64,000 nucleotides of DNA from Limnocylindrus sp040397235 (GCA_040397235.1 JBBAWH010000001.1:62001-126000), one strand, 5' to 3'. Positions 45,694 through 55,815 are shown, counted from the stretch's first letter. Program-made: numbers and translations. Notes: generated by a model from the sequence alone, not told the origin.

Positions 45694-47556
45694 ATGACCA
45701 CAGTTAATCCACCCGCAGGTCTCGTCGCGCAAACCGGCATCCGCACGGTCGGTATCGTCGCGCACGTTGACCATGGCAAGACCACCCTGGTCGATAGCCT
45801 CCTTCGCCAGAACGGCGCCTTCCGGGCCAATGCAGAGCTCATTGAGCGCGTCATGGATAGCGGTGACCTTGAGCGCGAGAAGGGGATCACGATCCTCGCC
45901 AAGGAGACCGCCATCGACTTCAAGGGGGTCCGCGTGGTCATTGTCGACACCCCAGGGCACGCCGACTTCGGCGGAGAGGTGGAGCGAAGCCTTCTCGCCG
46001 TAGATGCCGTCCTCCTCTTGGTGGATGCCTCCGAGGGGCCACTCCCACAGACGCGCTACGTCCTCTCGAAGGCACTGGCACGATCGCTCCCCGTCATCCT
46101 CGTCATCAACAAGATCGACCGCCCCGATGCGCGCATCAAGGAGGTGATCGACGAGGTCTACGAGCTCTTCTTGGATCTCGGTGCGAACGAGCAGCAGATC
46201 GACTTCCCAATCGTCTATACGAATGCCCGTGCCGGTACCGCCACGCGTGACATGGAGCAGCCTGGCACCGACCTGATCCCACTCCTCGATTGCGTTCTCG
46301 TTACCGCCCCCGCACCGATGCACGAGCCAGGCCACCCACTGCAGGTGCTGATCACCAACCTCGCCGCCAACGACTTCGTCGGCCGTATCGCTGTCGGTCG
46401 CATTCGCAACGGTATTGTCCGCAAGGGTGCCAAGATCACCATCATTCGCGAGGGGAGCGCCGTCAGCGGCACCGTCACCAGCCTCACCCTGCCGCAGGGG
46501 ATCGAGCGCGTCGAAGTGGCTGAGGCCGGCCCTGGCGAAATCGTTGGCATTGCCGGGCTCGCCGACGTTGAGATTGGTGAGACGATCACCGACCCAGCTG
46601 ATCCGCGCCCACTTGAGCGACTCCACGTTGATCCGCCAACGCTGCAGATGACCTTCGGCGTCAATACGAGCCCGATCGGTGGCAAGGACGGAAAGTTCCT
46701 CACCTCACGACAGTTGAAGGCCCGACTCGAAAAAGAGGTGCTCGGCAACCCTGCGATTGAGGTCAGCCCTACCGACTCAGGCGAAGCATTCCAGGTGCGC
46801 GGCCGCGGCGAACTTCAGCTCGCGATCCTCGTTGAGCAGATGCGTCGCGAGGGATTTGAGGTCGAGGTCTCACGACCAGAGGTGCTGCTTCATCGAACCG
46901 AGAACGGCATTGAGGAGCCATTTGAGCAGCTCACGATCGACGTGCCAGTCGACTTCGTTGGTGTGATCACCGGCATCATGGCCGAGCGTCGTGCGCGCAT
47001 GGAGAACATTTCACACGGTGCAGACAGTCGCGCCCGCGTCGACTTCTTGATTCCAACGCGCGGCCTGATCGGCGTACGCGGTCGCATCCTCACCGAGACG
47101 CGCGGCACCGCACTGATCCATCAGCTCTCCGCCGGCTACAAGCCGTGGGTTGGCGAGATCCCACATCGAACGAACGGCTGCCTGATCTCCGACCGCACAG
47201 GTATGACCACCGGCTATGCGCTCTATGGCATTCAGGAGCGCGGCGAACTCTTCGTCAATGAGGGCGAGCAGACCTATGAGGGGCAGATCATTGGCGAGAG
47301 CGCGAAGCCTGGCGACATGGATGTGAACGCGGTCCGCGAGAAGAAGCTCACCAACATGCGCACCCACTCGCACGACGAGGCGATTCGCTTGACCCCGCCG
47401 CGCCGCATGGCGCTGGAGAACGCCCTCGAGTTCATCGGCCCTGATGAGCTCATTGAGGTGACCCCTTCAGCGCTGCGCCTGCGCAAGCGCCTGTTGAACG
47501 AGAACGACCGACGCCGTGATGCGGGCCGCCGCGCCGAGATGCGGGAGTCTCAGTAG
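45694..47556 (+). CDS. typA: Ribosome-associated GTPase TypA/BipA
   Basis: The protein has 620 residues. The GTPase domain has AHVDHGKTTLVD (about 22-33), the G2 region EKGITILAKETA, DTPGHADFGGEVER and NKIDRP. Domain II, an EF-G-like domain III and the TypA-specific C-terminal domain (RGLIGVRGRILTETRG, NMRTHSHDEAIRLTPPR) follow. It acts in ribosome assembly and stress adaptation. I chose ATG 45694, where similarity begins, over an upstream in-frame start that would lie in the opposite-strand gene. Confidence 0.94.
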   Translation: MTTVNPPAGLVAQTGIRTVGIVAHVDHGKTTLVDSLLRQNGAFRANAELIERVMDSGDLEREKGITILAKETAIDFKGVRVVIVDTPGHADFGGEVERSLLAVDAVLLLVDASEGPLPQTRYVLSKALARSLPVILVINKIDRPDARIKEVIDEVYELFLDLGANEQQIDFPIVYTNARAGTATRDMEQPGTDLIPLLDCVLVTAPAPMHEPGHPLQVLITNLAANDFVGRIAVGRIRNGIVRKGAKITIIREGSAVSGTVTSLTLPQGIERVEVAEAGPGEIVGIAGLADVEIGETITDPADPRPLERLHVDPPTLQMTFGVNTSPIGGKDGKFLTSRQLKARLEKEVLGNPAIEVSPTDSGEAFQVRGRGELQLAILVEQMRREGFEVEVSRPEVLLHRTENGIEEPFEQLTIDVPVDFVGVITGIMAERRARMENISHGADSRARVDFLIPTRGLIGVRGRILTETRGTALIHQLSAGYKPWVGEIPHRTNGCLISDRTGMTTGYALYGIQERGELFVNEGEQTYEGQIIGESAKPGDMDVNAVREKKLTNMRTHSHDEAIRLTPPRRMALENALEFIGPDELIEVTPSALRLRKRLLNENDRRRDAGRRAEMRESQ

Positions 47557-47566
47557 CCTTCGTCTG

Positions 47567-48721
47567 ATGACGCCAACCCGACTCTTCTTGGATCACGCGG
47601 CGGGATCGCCGACGCTCCCAGAGGTCGTGGATTTAATGGCTGATCTGCAGCGCGCCGGCATCGGCAATCCGAATGGCGGACATATCGAGGCTCGTCGTGC
47701 ACGAGCGATCCTTGACGACGCACGGGCTAGTCTCGCCGAGGATTTCAGCGTGGAGCCACGACAGATCACCTTCACGGCGACCGCCTCTGAGGCGCTCGCC
47801 CTCGGCCTCCACTCCGCCTTGACGCCGACCCTCACCCTCGTCACGACCGCGGGGGAGCACCGCGGATCCCGCGCCCTGGCGATGCAGCATGCTGCCGCGG
47901 GCGGCGCTGTGGAGCTGCTCGCCCTCGACGCCCACGGTGTGATGCAGGCTGCAGCGCTTCGCGCTGATCACCCTGGAGCGGTGGGGCTCTTCGCCCTCGC
48001 CTCGGGCGAGGTCGGCACGATCCAGCCGTGGGCGACTTTCGCTACCGCCTGGCGCACATCCGGCGGCGGCGCACTCGTGGTTGACGCGGTGCAGGCGGCA
48101 TACCACCACGAACTGAACGCCCAAGCGACCGGAGCTGCGCATCTTGTTGTTGGCTCCGCTAAGGTCGGCGGACCGTTCGGCATCGCCGCGCTGATCAGTG
48201 CGGCAGATGCCAAGGTGCGACCACTTGTCGTTGGTGGCGGTCAGGAGCGCGGCCGTCGCGGTGGCACAGAGGCGGTTTTCCTTGCCGCCGGATTCGCCGC
48301 CGCGTATCGCGCGCACCGGCTCCACTCTGCACAGACACGCCAGCACCTCACCACCATCACAACCGCCTTCGATGATGCCCTCGGCTCACTCACTTCGCTC
48401 CGGTTGGTGCCGACTGGCACACCATTTTCCAGCGACACACGCCTCGCTGGGCATCGTTCGTATGCCGCCGACTGGGCGCTCGGCGATGACCTGGTTGCGG
48501 CACTTGACCATGCAGGGATCGCCGCTTCGACAGGTTCCGCGTGCATCAGCGGATCACGAGAACCATCTGAAGCACTCCGCGCCATGGGGCATAGCGAAGG
48601 TGAATCCCGTGGCGGTCTCCGCCTCACCTTTGGGCGCGCATCAACAGTGGAGGAGGCGCGCCATGCGGCAACGGTGGTGCGCTCGGTGCTAGAGCGTGTG
48701 CGCACGGCTGTGCCAGCATGA
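47567..48721 (+). CDS. Cysteine desulfurase (NifS/IscS-like)
   Basis: The protein has 384 residues of the class V aminotransferase fold. It starts with FLDHAAGSPTLPEV, has the PLP Lys in GSAKVGGPFG (HK in most homologues, here AK), GGGQERGRRGGTEA and the sulfur-accepting Cys in STGSACISG. It should take sulfur from cysteine and pass it as a persulfide. The gene overlaps mnmA by 4 nt, which strongly suggests it serves tRNA 2-thiolation. ATG 47567 follows the typA stop by 10 nt; the longer frame from 47516 lies inside typA. Confidence 0.85.
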   Translation: MTPTRLFLDHAAGSPTLPEVVDLMADLQRAGIGNPNGGHIEARRARAILDDARASLAEDFSVEPRQITFTATASEALALGLHSALTPTLTLVTTAGEHRGSRALAMQHAAAGGAVELLALDAHGVMQAAALRADHPGAVGLFALASGEVGTIQPWATFATAWRTSGGGALVVDAVQAAYHHELNAQATGAAHLVVGSAKVGGPFGIAALISAADAKVRPLVVGGGQERGRRGGTEAVFLAAGFAAAYRAHRLHSAQTRQHLTTITTAFDDALGSLTSLRLVPTGTPFSSDTRLAGHRSYAADWALGDDLVAALDHAGIAASTGSACISGSREPSEALRAMGHSEGESRGGLRLTFGRASTVEEARHAATVVRSVLERVRTAVPA

Positions 48722-49878
48722 CGGTGACAACAACACCGCTCGGCGATCTCCCGATCGGTTGGCAGGCGGCACCGGAGGCAACCGCACCAGAACGCGTGCT
48801 GGTTGCACTCTCAGGTGGCGTTGACTCATCGGTCGCCGCCGCACTCTTGGTTGAGGCCGGCCATGAAGTGGTGGGCGTGTGGATGCGACTGCACAGCGTG
48901 GCCGATCAGCGTGACGGACATCGCAAGAGCTGCTGCACCCTTGATGCCGCCGATGATGCGCGTCGCGTTGCCGACCACCTCGGCATCCCGTTCCATATTC
49001 AAAACCTAGAACAAGAGTTCGCCGATGCCGTCTTGGAGCCATTTGTGGCGGCGTATCAGAGCGGTGAGACGCCGAGCCCTTGCGTTGGCTGCAATACGGC
49101 GGTGAAGTTCGGCGCGCTCGTTGGCAAGGGGAGTGCGCTCTTTGGGTGTGACGCGGTTGCTACAGGGCACTATGCCCGCCGCGCCGTCTCTGATGATGGG
49201 CACTCCTGGCGACTGCGTGCCGCCGTCGACACTGAGAAGGACCAGACCTACTTCCTGCATGGACTCGACAGTGCCGCAATTGCGCGGGCGCGTTTCCCAC
49301 TCGGTGGCATGACGAAGCCCGAAGTTCGTGAGGTAGCCCGATCACGCGGCCTCGTCACGGCAGAGAAGCCCGAGAGCCAAGAGATCTGCTTCGTGCCCGA
49401 TGGTGACTACCGCAGCCTGCTGCGCGAACGCGGTGCCGCACGCGGCGAGGGTGACGTCGTTGACGAGTCGGGCGCCGTCGTCGGAACGCATGCCGGAAGC
49501 GAAGGGTTCACCATTGGGCAGCGCAGGGGTCTCCCAGGGAGTGGTGTCTCGGCGCGCTATGTCAGCTCGGTGGATCCTGTGACGAATCGCATCACCATTG
49601 CGCCACGTGCAGCGCTCGACGCGCGTAGCATTCCACTCGTAGAAGCGGCAACACCAGAGGGGCTCATCGCCCAGGGTGTGCAGGTGCAGGGCTTGGCGCG
49701 GATTCGACATCGCGGTGCCCTGGCCCAGGGCACGGTGACGGGCCTTGGTGGCGGTGTTGCAACGCTCGCGCTGAACGACCCGCTCTGGGCGCCGTCGCCA
49801 GGGCAGACGGTGGTGCTCTACGACGGGGAGACACTCGTCGCTGGCGCGCGCATTGCCCGGCCGCAACGTTCCGCATGA
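48718..49878 (+). CDS. mnmA: tRNA-specific 2-thiouridylase MnmA
   Basis: The protein has 386 residues and thiolates U34 of tRNAs for Lys, Glu and Gln. The PP-loop is ALSGGVDSSVAAALL (about 30-44). Catalytic cysteines are in SPCVGCNTAVKF and QEICFVPDGDY, the normal pair. VATGHYAR and GFTIGQRRGLPGS are also typical. About 25 less conserved residues precede the PP-loop. The ATG overlaps the desulfurase stop, giving an enzyme pair in which the first gene provides the sulfur. Confidence 0.94.
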   Translation: MTVTTTPLGDLPIGWQAAPEATAPERVLVALSGGVDSSVAAALLVEAGHEVVGVWMRLHSVADQRDGHRKSCCTLDAADDARRVADHLGIPFHIQNLEQEFADAVLEPFVAAYQSGETPSPCVGCNTAVKFGALVGKGSALFGCDAVATGHYARRAVSDDGHSWRLRAAVDTEKDQTYFLHGLDSAAIARARFPLGGMTKPEVREVARSRGLVTAEKPESQEICFVPDGDYRSLLRERGAARGEGDVVDESGAVVGTHAGSEGFTIGQRRGLPGSGVSARYVSSVDPVTNRITIAPRAALDARSIPLVEAATPEGLIAQGVQVQGLARIRHRGALAQGTVTGLGGGVATLALNDPLWAPSPGQTVVLYDGETLVAGARIARPQRSA

Positions 49879-50144
49879 TTGAGCCGGCGCCGCTCCTCAT
49901 CGCCCTCTCTGTCGGGGTGGCACTGCTCACCGGGAGGCTCCTCTCCGCGCGCGCATCCCTCCCTGTCGGGCTCCTCGGTGCGGTCGTTGGCGCCCTGGTG
50001 CTGCAGGTGGCGGCGGAGCGCCTGCTGGGCGGCCTCTACCCCGTGGGTGGCACGGCGTGGCCAGCTCCGCTGATTGGTGCGCTCCTTGGCGAGCGGTTCA
50101 CCGCACGGATTGCGACCGATTGGGAGCGAGGGCAGCGACCCTAA
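49875..50144 (+). CDS. Small hypothetical membrane protein
   Basis: The protein has 89 residues with two or three hydrophobic segments (about 5-22, 28-50 and 60-72) separated by short charged turns, ending in a basic/acidic tail (RIATDWERGQRP). Many Gly and Ala residues suggest tightly packed helices. I recognise no family. It overlaps mnmA by 4 nt (ATGA), so the reading frame is likely real and co-transcribed. Confidence 0.55.
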   Translation: MIEPAPLLIALSVGVALLTGRLLSARASLPVGLLGAVVGALVLQVAAERLLGGLYPVGGTAWPAPLIGALLGERFTARIATDWERGQRP

Positions 50145-50162
50145 GGCGGCGATCCCCTCGGG

Positions 50163-50168
50163 TACACT
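50163..50168 (+). promoter_or_regulatory. Putative leaderless -10 element of alaS
   Basis: TACACT is followed by 6 nt and GTG 50175, in the 30-nt gap after the small membrane protein gene. Confidence 0.45.
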
Positions 50169-50174
50169 CCGAGC

Positions 50175-52904
50175 GTGGAACGCGATCCTCGAATCCCAAC
50201 GCAGAGCGCCGCCGACCTTCGGTCTCGGTTCGTGGCGTTCTTTGAGGCGCGTGGACACACCCAGGTGCCGAGCGCCTCGCTCGTCCCCGCTGGCGACGCG
50301 ACCCTCCTCTTCACGAACTCGGGGATGGTGCAGTTCAAGGAGCTCTTCAGTGGTGCCGAGACTCGCTCGTATCGCCGCGCCGTCGACTATCAACGCTGCC
50401 TACGTGTTGCCGGCAAACACAACGACTTTGAAGAGGTCGGCCGAACACCACGGCACCACACCCTCTTTGAGATGCTCGGCTCCTGGTCGTTCGGGGACTA
50501 CTTCAAGCGCGATGCGATCCTCTGGGCCTGGGAGTTCCTCACCGTCGAGGTCGGGATCCCCGCCGATCGCCTCGCCGTTACGGTCTACAGCGATGACGAT
50601 GAGTCGGCCGACATCTGGCTGAAGGAGGTTGGCGTTCCCGCCGGTCGACTCGCGCGCTGGGGCGACGTTGACAAGGGGAACGATGCGAACTTCTGGCGCA
50701 TGGCGGAGACGGGCCCATGCGGCCCCTGCTCCGAGATCCACTTCGATCGTGGCGCAGATCTCTCGTGCGGCGCCGACTGTCTCCCAGACCACTCCGAGCA
50801 CTGCCCGCGTTGGCTGGAGGTGTGGAATCTCGTCTTCATGCAGTACGAGCAGCACCCTGATGGCCGACGCACCGAACTCCCATTCAAGAGCGTCGATACC
50901 GGCATGGGCCTGGAGCGCCTCGCCAGCGTCTCGCAGCAGGTGCTCTCCAACTACGACACCGACCTCTTCCTACCGATCCACGCGGCGATGCGCAAGATCA
51001 CGAAGCACTCCATGGCCGAGTTCGACGTGCAGCGCTTCAGCTATCAGGTGATTGCCGATCACTCGCGCGCCGTCACCTTCTTGCTCGCCGACGGGGTGCG
51101 ACCGGGGAATGAGGGGCGTGGCTACGTCTTGCGCCGCATCATTCGCCGCGCGGTGCGTCACGCACGTCTGCTCGGCATCACCAGGCCGTTCCTTGGCGCT
51201 ATCGCTCACGAGGTTGTGGCAATCATGGGGCCTTCGTATCCGTACCTGCGTGATGGAGAGACGGCGATCCTCGAAGGGATCGAGCGGGAAGAGGCGCAGT
51301 TCGCACGAACGCTCGATGCCGGTTCGAGCCTGCTCGGCGATGCGCTCGCCGAACTTGGTGCAGGGGAGAGCGTCGTTGGCCGTCGCGCCGATGATCTACC
51401 CGCTGCAAGTCCAAGGCTCGGCGGCGAGATTGCCTTCAAGTTGCACGACACCTACGGCTTCCCGATTGATCTCACCGTTGAACTCGCCGCTGAGCGCGGC
51501 GTCGCCGTTGACCGCGCCGGTTTCGAGAGCGCTCTTGCCGAGCAGCGTGAACGCAGCCGCGGCGGCAAGAAGGCCGCCCTTGCGGAGATCGCCGTGACCA
51601 CCGCCCTCTATGAAGAGATCCTGCGACGCCTAGGTGAGACGGAGTTCGTTGGCTACGAACAACTTGAGGCTGAGAGCACGATCTTGGCTCTCCTTTGCGA
51701 CGGTGCCGAGGTCCCTGCGCTAGCGGCGGGCGACGAGGGGCAACTGATCGTTGGTCGCACCCCGTTCTACTCGGAGCGCGGCGGACAGGTTGGTGATGCG
51801 GGACAGATCCTTGATGCGCGCGGGAAGATCCTCGCCGAGGTGAGCGATACGCAGCGTCCAGTTGGCGCGCTCACCGTTCATACCGTTCGCGCCGCGGCAC
51901 CCCTCAAGGTGGGAGATGCCGTCGCCATGCGCGTCGAGCCGGTGCGTCGCGCCGCCACGATGCGCAACCACACGGCGACGCACGTCCTCCACCGAGCGAT
52001 TCGTATTGTTGCGGGGGCAGATGCGAAGCAGCGTGGCTCGCTCGTGCACCCCGACTACCTGCGCTTTGACTACCCCCTCGAGCGCTCACTCACACGAGAT
52101 GAACGCGATCAGACGGAGGCCGAGGTGCGACGAGCCATCCGAGAGGATATGGCGGTTGTCGTCGCGCAGATGAGCATGGGCGAGGCGGTCAAGGCTGGCG
52201 CCGACGCCTTCTTCGATGAGAAGTACGGCGAAACTGTGCGCACCGTGCGCATGGAGGAGTACTCGCACGAGCTCTGTGGTGGCACCCACTGTCGCGCCAC
52301 CGGTCAGATCGGGAGCTTCGTGATCACCAGCGAGCGGAGCATCGGCTCTGGGCTGCGCCGTATCGAGGCGCTCACCGGAGCAACCGCTGACGAATACCTG
52401 CGACAGCAGTCGCGCACCCTTGAGGCGAGCGCTGAGGCGGCAGGTGCCCAAGATGCCCACACGGTGCCGCAGCGCATTGCCGCCCTGCAGGTGGAGTTGA
52501 AAGAGGCGAAGCGTCGCGCGAAGGCTGGTGGCTCAGCCCGCATTGACCTCGCCGCTCTCGCAGCACAGGCGACCAAGCAGGGCGCGCTCTCGATGCTCGT
52601 TGCGATGCTTGATGTTGAAGATGATGAGGCCTTGAAGGAGGCGGCGAAGCAGCTCCGAAAGAAGATGGGTCCTGGTGTCCTTGCGCTCGTGCGCCCCGCC
52701 GAAAGCTCGGAGATCTTCGTCTCTGTTGAGGGGAGTACCGAGCATGACGCTGGCGCACTCGCCGCCGCTGCGGCAACCGCGCTCGGTGGGCGCGGAGGCG
52801 GACGACCAGCGATGGGGCAGGGTCGCGGCGCCGTTGGCAGCAGCGCTGACGAGGCGGCCAACGCACTCGCGAAGGCACTCGGCGTCGCGGTGACACGTTC
52901 ATGA
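50175..52904 (+). CDS. alaS: Alanyl-tRNA synthetase
   Basis: The protein has 909 residues. The class II core is at the N-terminus (FTNSGMVQFKELF, RTPRHHTLFEMLGSWSFGDYF without interruption in the normal order). A block with DHSRAVTFLLADGVRPGNEG and LRRIIRRAVRHA follows. The editing domain has zinc-binding HTATHVLH (about 598) and CGGTHCRATGQIG (near 700), and the C-Ala oligomerisation domain ends in Gly-rich GGRGGGRPAMGQGRG. It charges and proofreads tRNA-Ala. It heads a run alaS-ruvX-mltG of genes that overlap by 4 nt. Confidence 0.95.
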   Translation: MERDPRIPTQSAADLRSRFVAFFEARGHTQVPSASLVPAGDATLLFTNSGMVQFKELFSGAETRSYRRAVDYQRCLRVAGKHNDFEEVGRTPRHHTLFEMLGSWSFGDYFKRDAILWAWEFLTVEVGIPADRLAVTVYSDDDESADIWLKEVGVPAGRLARWGDVDKGNDANFWRMAETGPCGPCSEIHFDRGADLSCGADCLPDHSEHCPRWLEVWNLVFMQYEQHPDGRRTELPFKSVDTGMGLERLASVSQQVLSNYDTDLFLPIHAAMRKITKHSMAEFDVQRFSYQVIADHSRAVTFLLADGVRPGNEGRGYVLRRIIRRAVRHARLLGITRPFLGAIAHEVVAIMGPSYPYLRDGETAILEGIEREEAQFARTLDAGSSLLGDALAELGAGESVVGRRADDLPAASPRLGGEIAFKLHDTYGFPIDLTVELAAERGVAVDRAGFESALAEQRERSRGGKKAALAEIAVTTALYEEILRRLGETEFVGYEQLEAESTILALLCDGAEVPALAAGDEGQLIVGRTPFYSERGGQVGDAGQILDARGKILAEVSDTQRPVGALTVHTVRAAAPLKVGDAVAMRVEPVRRAATMRNHTATHVLHRAIRIVAGADAKQRGSLVHPDYLRFDYPLERSLTRDERDQTEAEVRRAIREDMAVVVAQMSMGEAVKAGADAFFDEKYGETVRTVRMEEYSHELCGGTHCRATGQIGSFVITSERSIGSGLRRIEALTGATADEYLRQQSRTLEASAEAAGAQDAHTVPQRIAALQVELKEAKRRAKAGGSARIDLAALAAQATKQGALSMLVAMLDVEDDEALKEAAKQLRKKMGPGVLALVRPAESSEIFVSVEGSTEHDAGALAAAAATALGGRGGGRPAMGQGRGAVGSSADEAANALAKALGVAVTRS

Positions 52905-53407
52905 GCGCTACGCCGCCACGCCGCTCCCTCGGCATCGATCTCGGCGAACGGCGCATCGGCCTCGCCATTCGAGAAGATTCCGCGGCACCACGTGGGCTCC
53001 CAACGATGATGCGTCGCCCTACCGCGTCAGCTGACGCCGAACGACTACGCACCATCGCCGCTGAGGGGCGCGTGACGGAACTTGTGGTGGGCCTACCACT
53101 CAACAGTGATGGGAGCGTCGGTCCCCAGGCGACCGCGACCCTGCGCTGGGCGACCGAGGTGGCTCATGCGTTGCAGCTGCCGATCACCTTCGTTGATGAG
53201 CGCTACTCGTCTCAGCGCGCCGAGGCATCGCTCGGCCGAGCGGCACGGGGGAGCAACGGTGGCGCACCAGGCCCAGCCCGACGCGAGGCCCGCCGCGCCG
53301 CTGTCGACCGCGAAGCGGCGCGATTGATTCTTGAAGATGCTCTCAATCCAGAGCTGCTCGTCGATCCAACCACGCTGGCCGTTGACCTGAGTGAGTCAGC
53401 GACATGA
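52901..53407 (+). CDS. ruvX: Putative Holliday junction resolvase RuvX (YqgF)
   Basis: The protein has 168 residues of the RNase H fold. The N-terminal SLGIDLGERRIGLAI carries the first catalytic Asp; VVGLPLNSDGSVGPQA and FVDERYSSQRAEASL hold the other conserved acidic residues. A Gly/Ala/Arg-rich insert (about 117-140) is longer than usual. YqgF proteins act in pre-16S rRNA processing and are also annotated as resolvases. ATG 52901 overlaps alaS, and the end overlaps mltG. Confidence 0.9.
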   Translation: MSATPPRRSLGIDLGERRIGLAIREDSAAPRGLPTMMRRPTASADAERLRTIAAEGRVTELVVGLPLNSDGSVGPQATATLRWATEVAHALQLPITFVDERYSSQRAEASLGRAARGSNGGAPGPARREARRAAVDREAARLILEDALNPELLVDPTTLAVDLSESAT

Positions 53408-54591
53408 AGCGCCCTGCCCTGGTGAAGATTGCAGCAGGGCTCGCGCTCACTCTCGTTCTACTCCGCGTTGTCGCCCCATCACTGATCGGTGACGCACTCG
53501 TCACAGCGGGCGTGCGCTCCCCAGGGATCGCCACGCTGCCGATCATCAGCGACATCATCCAGGAGCGCCTCGGCACCCGCACAACCGAACCTGCAGGAAG
53601 TGACACCACCTTGGTAACGGTGGAGATTGCCGCAGGAACGGGGACCGCCGCCATCGCCAGCCAGCTGCGCGATGCTGGGCTGATCGCTGACGAGGTTGGC
53701 TTTATCTATGCAGTGCGCGCCGCCGGTCTCGACGGAAAGCTACAGGCGGGAACCTTCAAGGTTGCAGCCTCCATGACCCCCACCGAGGTTGCCACCGCGC
53801 TGACGGATCCGTATCGTGAGCCAACGATTGGCGTCGATATTCGTGCCGGGCTTCGCATTGAGCAGATCGTTGCGAAGCTCACCACGCTCGAACTGCCGTT
53901 TGAGCCAGCAGATGTGCTGTCCATCCTGCGCACGCCGAGCGCCGCACTCATCGCTGATTACCCGTGGCTCGAACTGCCGAAGGGGGGAACCCTGGAGGGC
54001 CGCCTCGGCTCCGGCTCCTTGAGCGTTCCCGTATCGGCGTCCGCGGAGACGTTCGTGCGCATCCTGCTTGATCGCTTCGCAGAGCAGGTGCCCGAGCAGT
54101 ATCGGGGGAGCTCTGGTGGTTACTCGTTTAACGAGATCCTGACGATCGCCTCTATCGTGGAGAAGGAGGCCGCCGTTGATGACGAGCGGCCGCGTATGGC
54201 CGGTGTGTACACCTATCGTCTGCAGCTCGGGCAGGGACTCTTTGCTGACCCGTCCATCATCTGGGTTGCCGACTCGGCGGCGCTGCGCAAACTAAATTTG
54301 TCAAAGTGGGCGAGTTACGAGTTCTGGAGGTTCCCAGCGAAGCCGTACTCGGGGCTGATTCCGCCGCGCGTCCCAGCAGATCTCGTGCCGTGGAACACGT
54401 TCGTGCGAGGGGGGGTTCCGCCAGCGCCGTTCTGTTCCCCAACGCTCGCCTCCATCATCGCGGCTCGAGAGCCCGATTCAAGCCGTAAGGAGCTCTACTT
54501 CGTGTTGATCCCAGATAGCGGCGGCCGACATGATTTCAGTAAGACCCTCGCCGAGCACGAGGCGAAGGCCCGAAACTACGGCTGGAAGTGA
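53404..54591 (+). CDS. mltG: Endolytic murein transglycosylase MltG
   Basis: The protein has 395 residues. A membrane segment near residues 8-28 is followed by a LysM-like part (VTVEIAAGTGTAAIASQLRD) and the YceG domain, with the catalytic Glu in TIASIVEKEA and the following MAGVYTYRLQLGQGLFADPS. A usual SDPTVxY motif is present as DPSIIWV. It cuts nascent glycan strands outside the membrane and helps set their length. The gene order ruvX-mltG is widespread. ATG 53404 overlaps the ruvX stop. Confidence 0.9.
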   Translation: MKRPALVKIAAGLALTLVLLRVVAPSLIGDALVTAGVRSPGIATLPIISDIIQERLGTRTTEPAGSDTTLVTVEIAAGTGTAAIASQLRDAGLIADEVGFIYAVRAAGLDGKLQAGTFKVAASMTPTEVATALTDPYREPTIGVDIRAGLRIEQIVAKLTTLELPFEPADVLSILRTPSAALIADYPWLELPKGGTLEGRLGSGSLSVPVSASAETFVRILLDRFAEQVPEQYRGSSGGYSFNEILTIASIVEKEAAVDDERPRMAGVYTYRLQLGQGLFADPSIIWVADSAALRKLNLSKWASYEFWRFPAKPYSGLIPPRVPADLVPWNTFVRGGVPPAPFCSPTLASIIAAREPDSSRKELYFVLIPDSGGRHDFSKTLAEHEAKARNYGWK

Positions 54592-55811
54592 TGCGCGCGC
54601 GCACAGCGCTGCCGCTGCCTGCAGAGTTTGCTCTGGCCCCAACAGCGCACGACCTTGAGCGATGGCGCGCGGCCGATCATGCGGCGCGACCTGGTCGGCT
54701 GACCACGCTCCGTGCCCGTGCCGCTGATGAGCGCCTCGATGCGCTGCTGCTGACCTCGCACGCCGATGCCCGCTACTTCTCGGGGATGGAGTTCGGGCCG
54801 AACGAGGAGCCCGTTTCCGGCTCTAGCGGCTGGCTCTTGGTGAGCGACGACGATCTCGCCGTGCTTGTTGACTCGCGCTACACGGTGCAGGCGCGACGCG
54901 AGGCTCCACTGGCGACCGCACTTGACTACGGCAGTGACGCGGGCGAAACAATTGGGCACTGGCTGGTGGCGCACGGCGTGCGACGCTGCGGGCTCGATCC
55001 ACAGGCGGTGCGACACGCCGTCTGGGAGCGCATCGCTGCAACCGCATCTGGCGTAGAGCTGGTGCCTGTGAAGGGGTTCGGCGGCGTCCAGCGTGCGCGC
55101 AAGGAGCCAGCAGAGATCGAGCGAATCACCGCCGCCTGTGCCGTGGCTGACCGTGCGCTCGCTCGACTCTTGCCGCAGATTCAGCCCGGTGTCACCGAGG
55201 CGGCACTGGCGTGGTCACTGGAGCGCGGCATGCGCGAGGACGGCGCCGAGGCACTCGCATTCGACGTGGCTGCGCTGGCTGGCGGCAACGCCGCGCTGCC
55301 GCACGGGAGCCCAAGCGCACGTGCGCTAGCACGCGGCGAGGTGATCCTCTTTGATTTCGGCGCACAAGTGGGCGGCTATCGGAGCGACATGACCCGGACC
55401 CTCTTTGTGGGGGCCGCGAGTGATGCAGACCTCGCACTTTATGAGCAGGTACATCGTGGTCAGGCTGCAACCTTTGACCTGCTGCGCCGCGCCATCGCGG
55501 AGCCCAGCGCCGCCATGCCCTCCGGCCGCAGCTGCGACGAAGAGACGCGACGGGCCATGGGCTCTGGGGTCGGCATCTACGACCACGGCCTCGGCCACGG
55601 CATTGGGCTGCAGACGCACGAGGCCCCCAGCCTCTCCCGTGCCGCAAGCGCGGATCCGCTCCCGTCGCCAACGGTCTTCAGCGTTGAGCCTGGCATCTAT
55701 CTCGAGGATCGGATCGGCATACGTATTGAAGACCTCGTTGCCGTTGATGCCACGAAGGGAACGCTGGAACTCCTGACGTGCTTCCCGTCCGATCCCATAG
55801 TCGTCGGCTGA
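54591..55811 (+). CDS. M24-family aminopeptidase (Xaa-Pro type)
   Basis: The protein has 406 residues. The N-terminal creatinase-like domain (about 30-160) precedes a pita-bread metallopeptidase domain with metal ligands in DFGAQVGGYRSDMTRT, GHGIGLQTHE, SVEPGIYLE and RIEDL. This is the pattern of Xaa-Pro aminopeptidase or dipeptidase (PepP/PepQ). It lies directly before efp, as in many Firmicutes. ATG 54591 shares one base with the mltG stop; a GTG just before it, at 54588, is in frame and cannot be excluded. Confidence 0.87.
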   Translation: MRARTALPLPAEFALAPTAHDLERWRAADHAARPGRLTTLRARAADERLDALLLTSHADARYFSGMEFGPNEEPVSGSSGWLLVSDDDLAVLVDSRYTVQARREAPLATALDYGSDAGETIGHWLVAHGVRRCGLDPQAVRHAVWERIAATASGVELVPVKGFGGVQRARKEPAEIERITAACAVADRALARLLPQIQPGVTEAALAWSLERGMREDGAEALAFDVAALAGGNAALPHGSPSARALARGEVILFDFGAQVGGYRSDMTRTLFVGAASDADLALYEQVHRGQAATFDLLRRAIAEPSAAMPSGRSCDEETRRAMGSGVGIYDHGLGHGIGLQTHEAPSLSRAASADPLPSPTVFSVEPGIYLEDRIGIRIEDLVAVDATKGTLELLTCFPSDPIVVG

Positions 55812-55815
55812 CGGC

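Noticed and set aside
45568..46626. 352-codon frame antisense to typA
   Set aside because: Covers conserved GTPase motifs on the other strand and has no family features.
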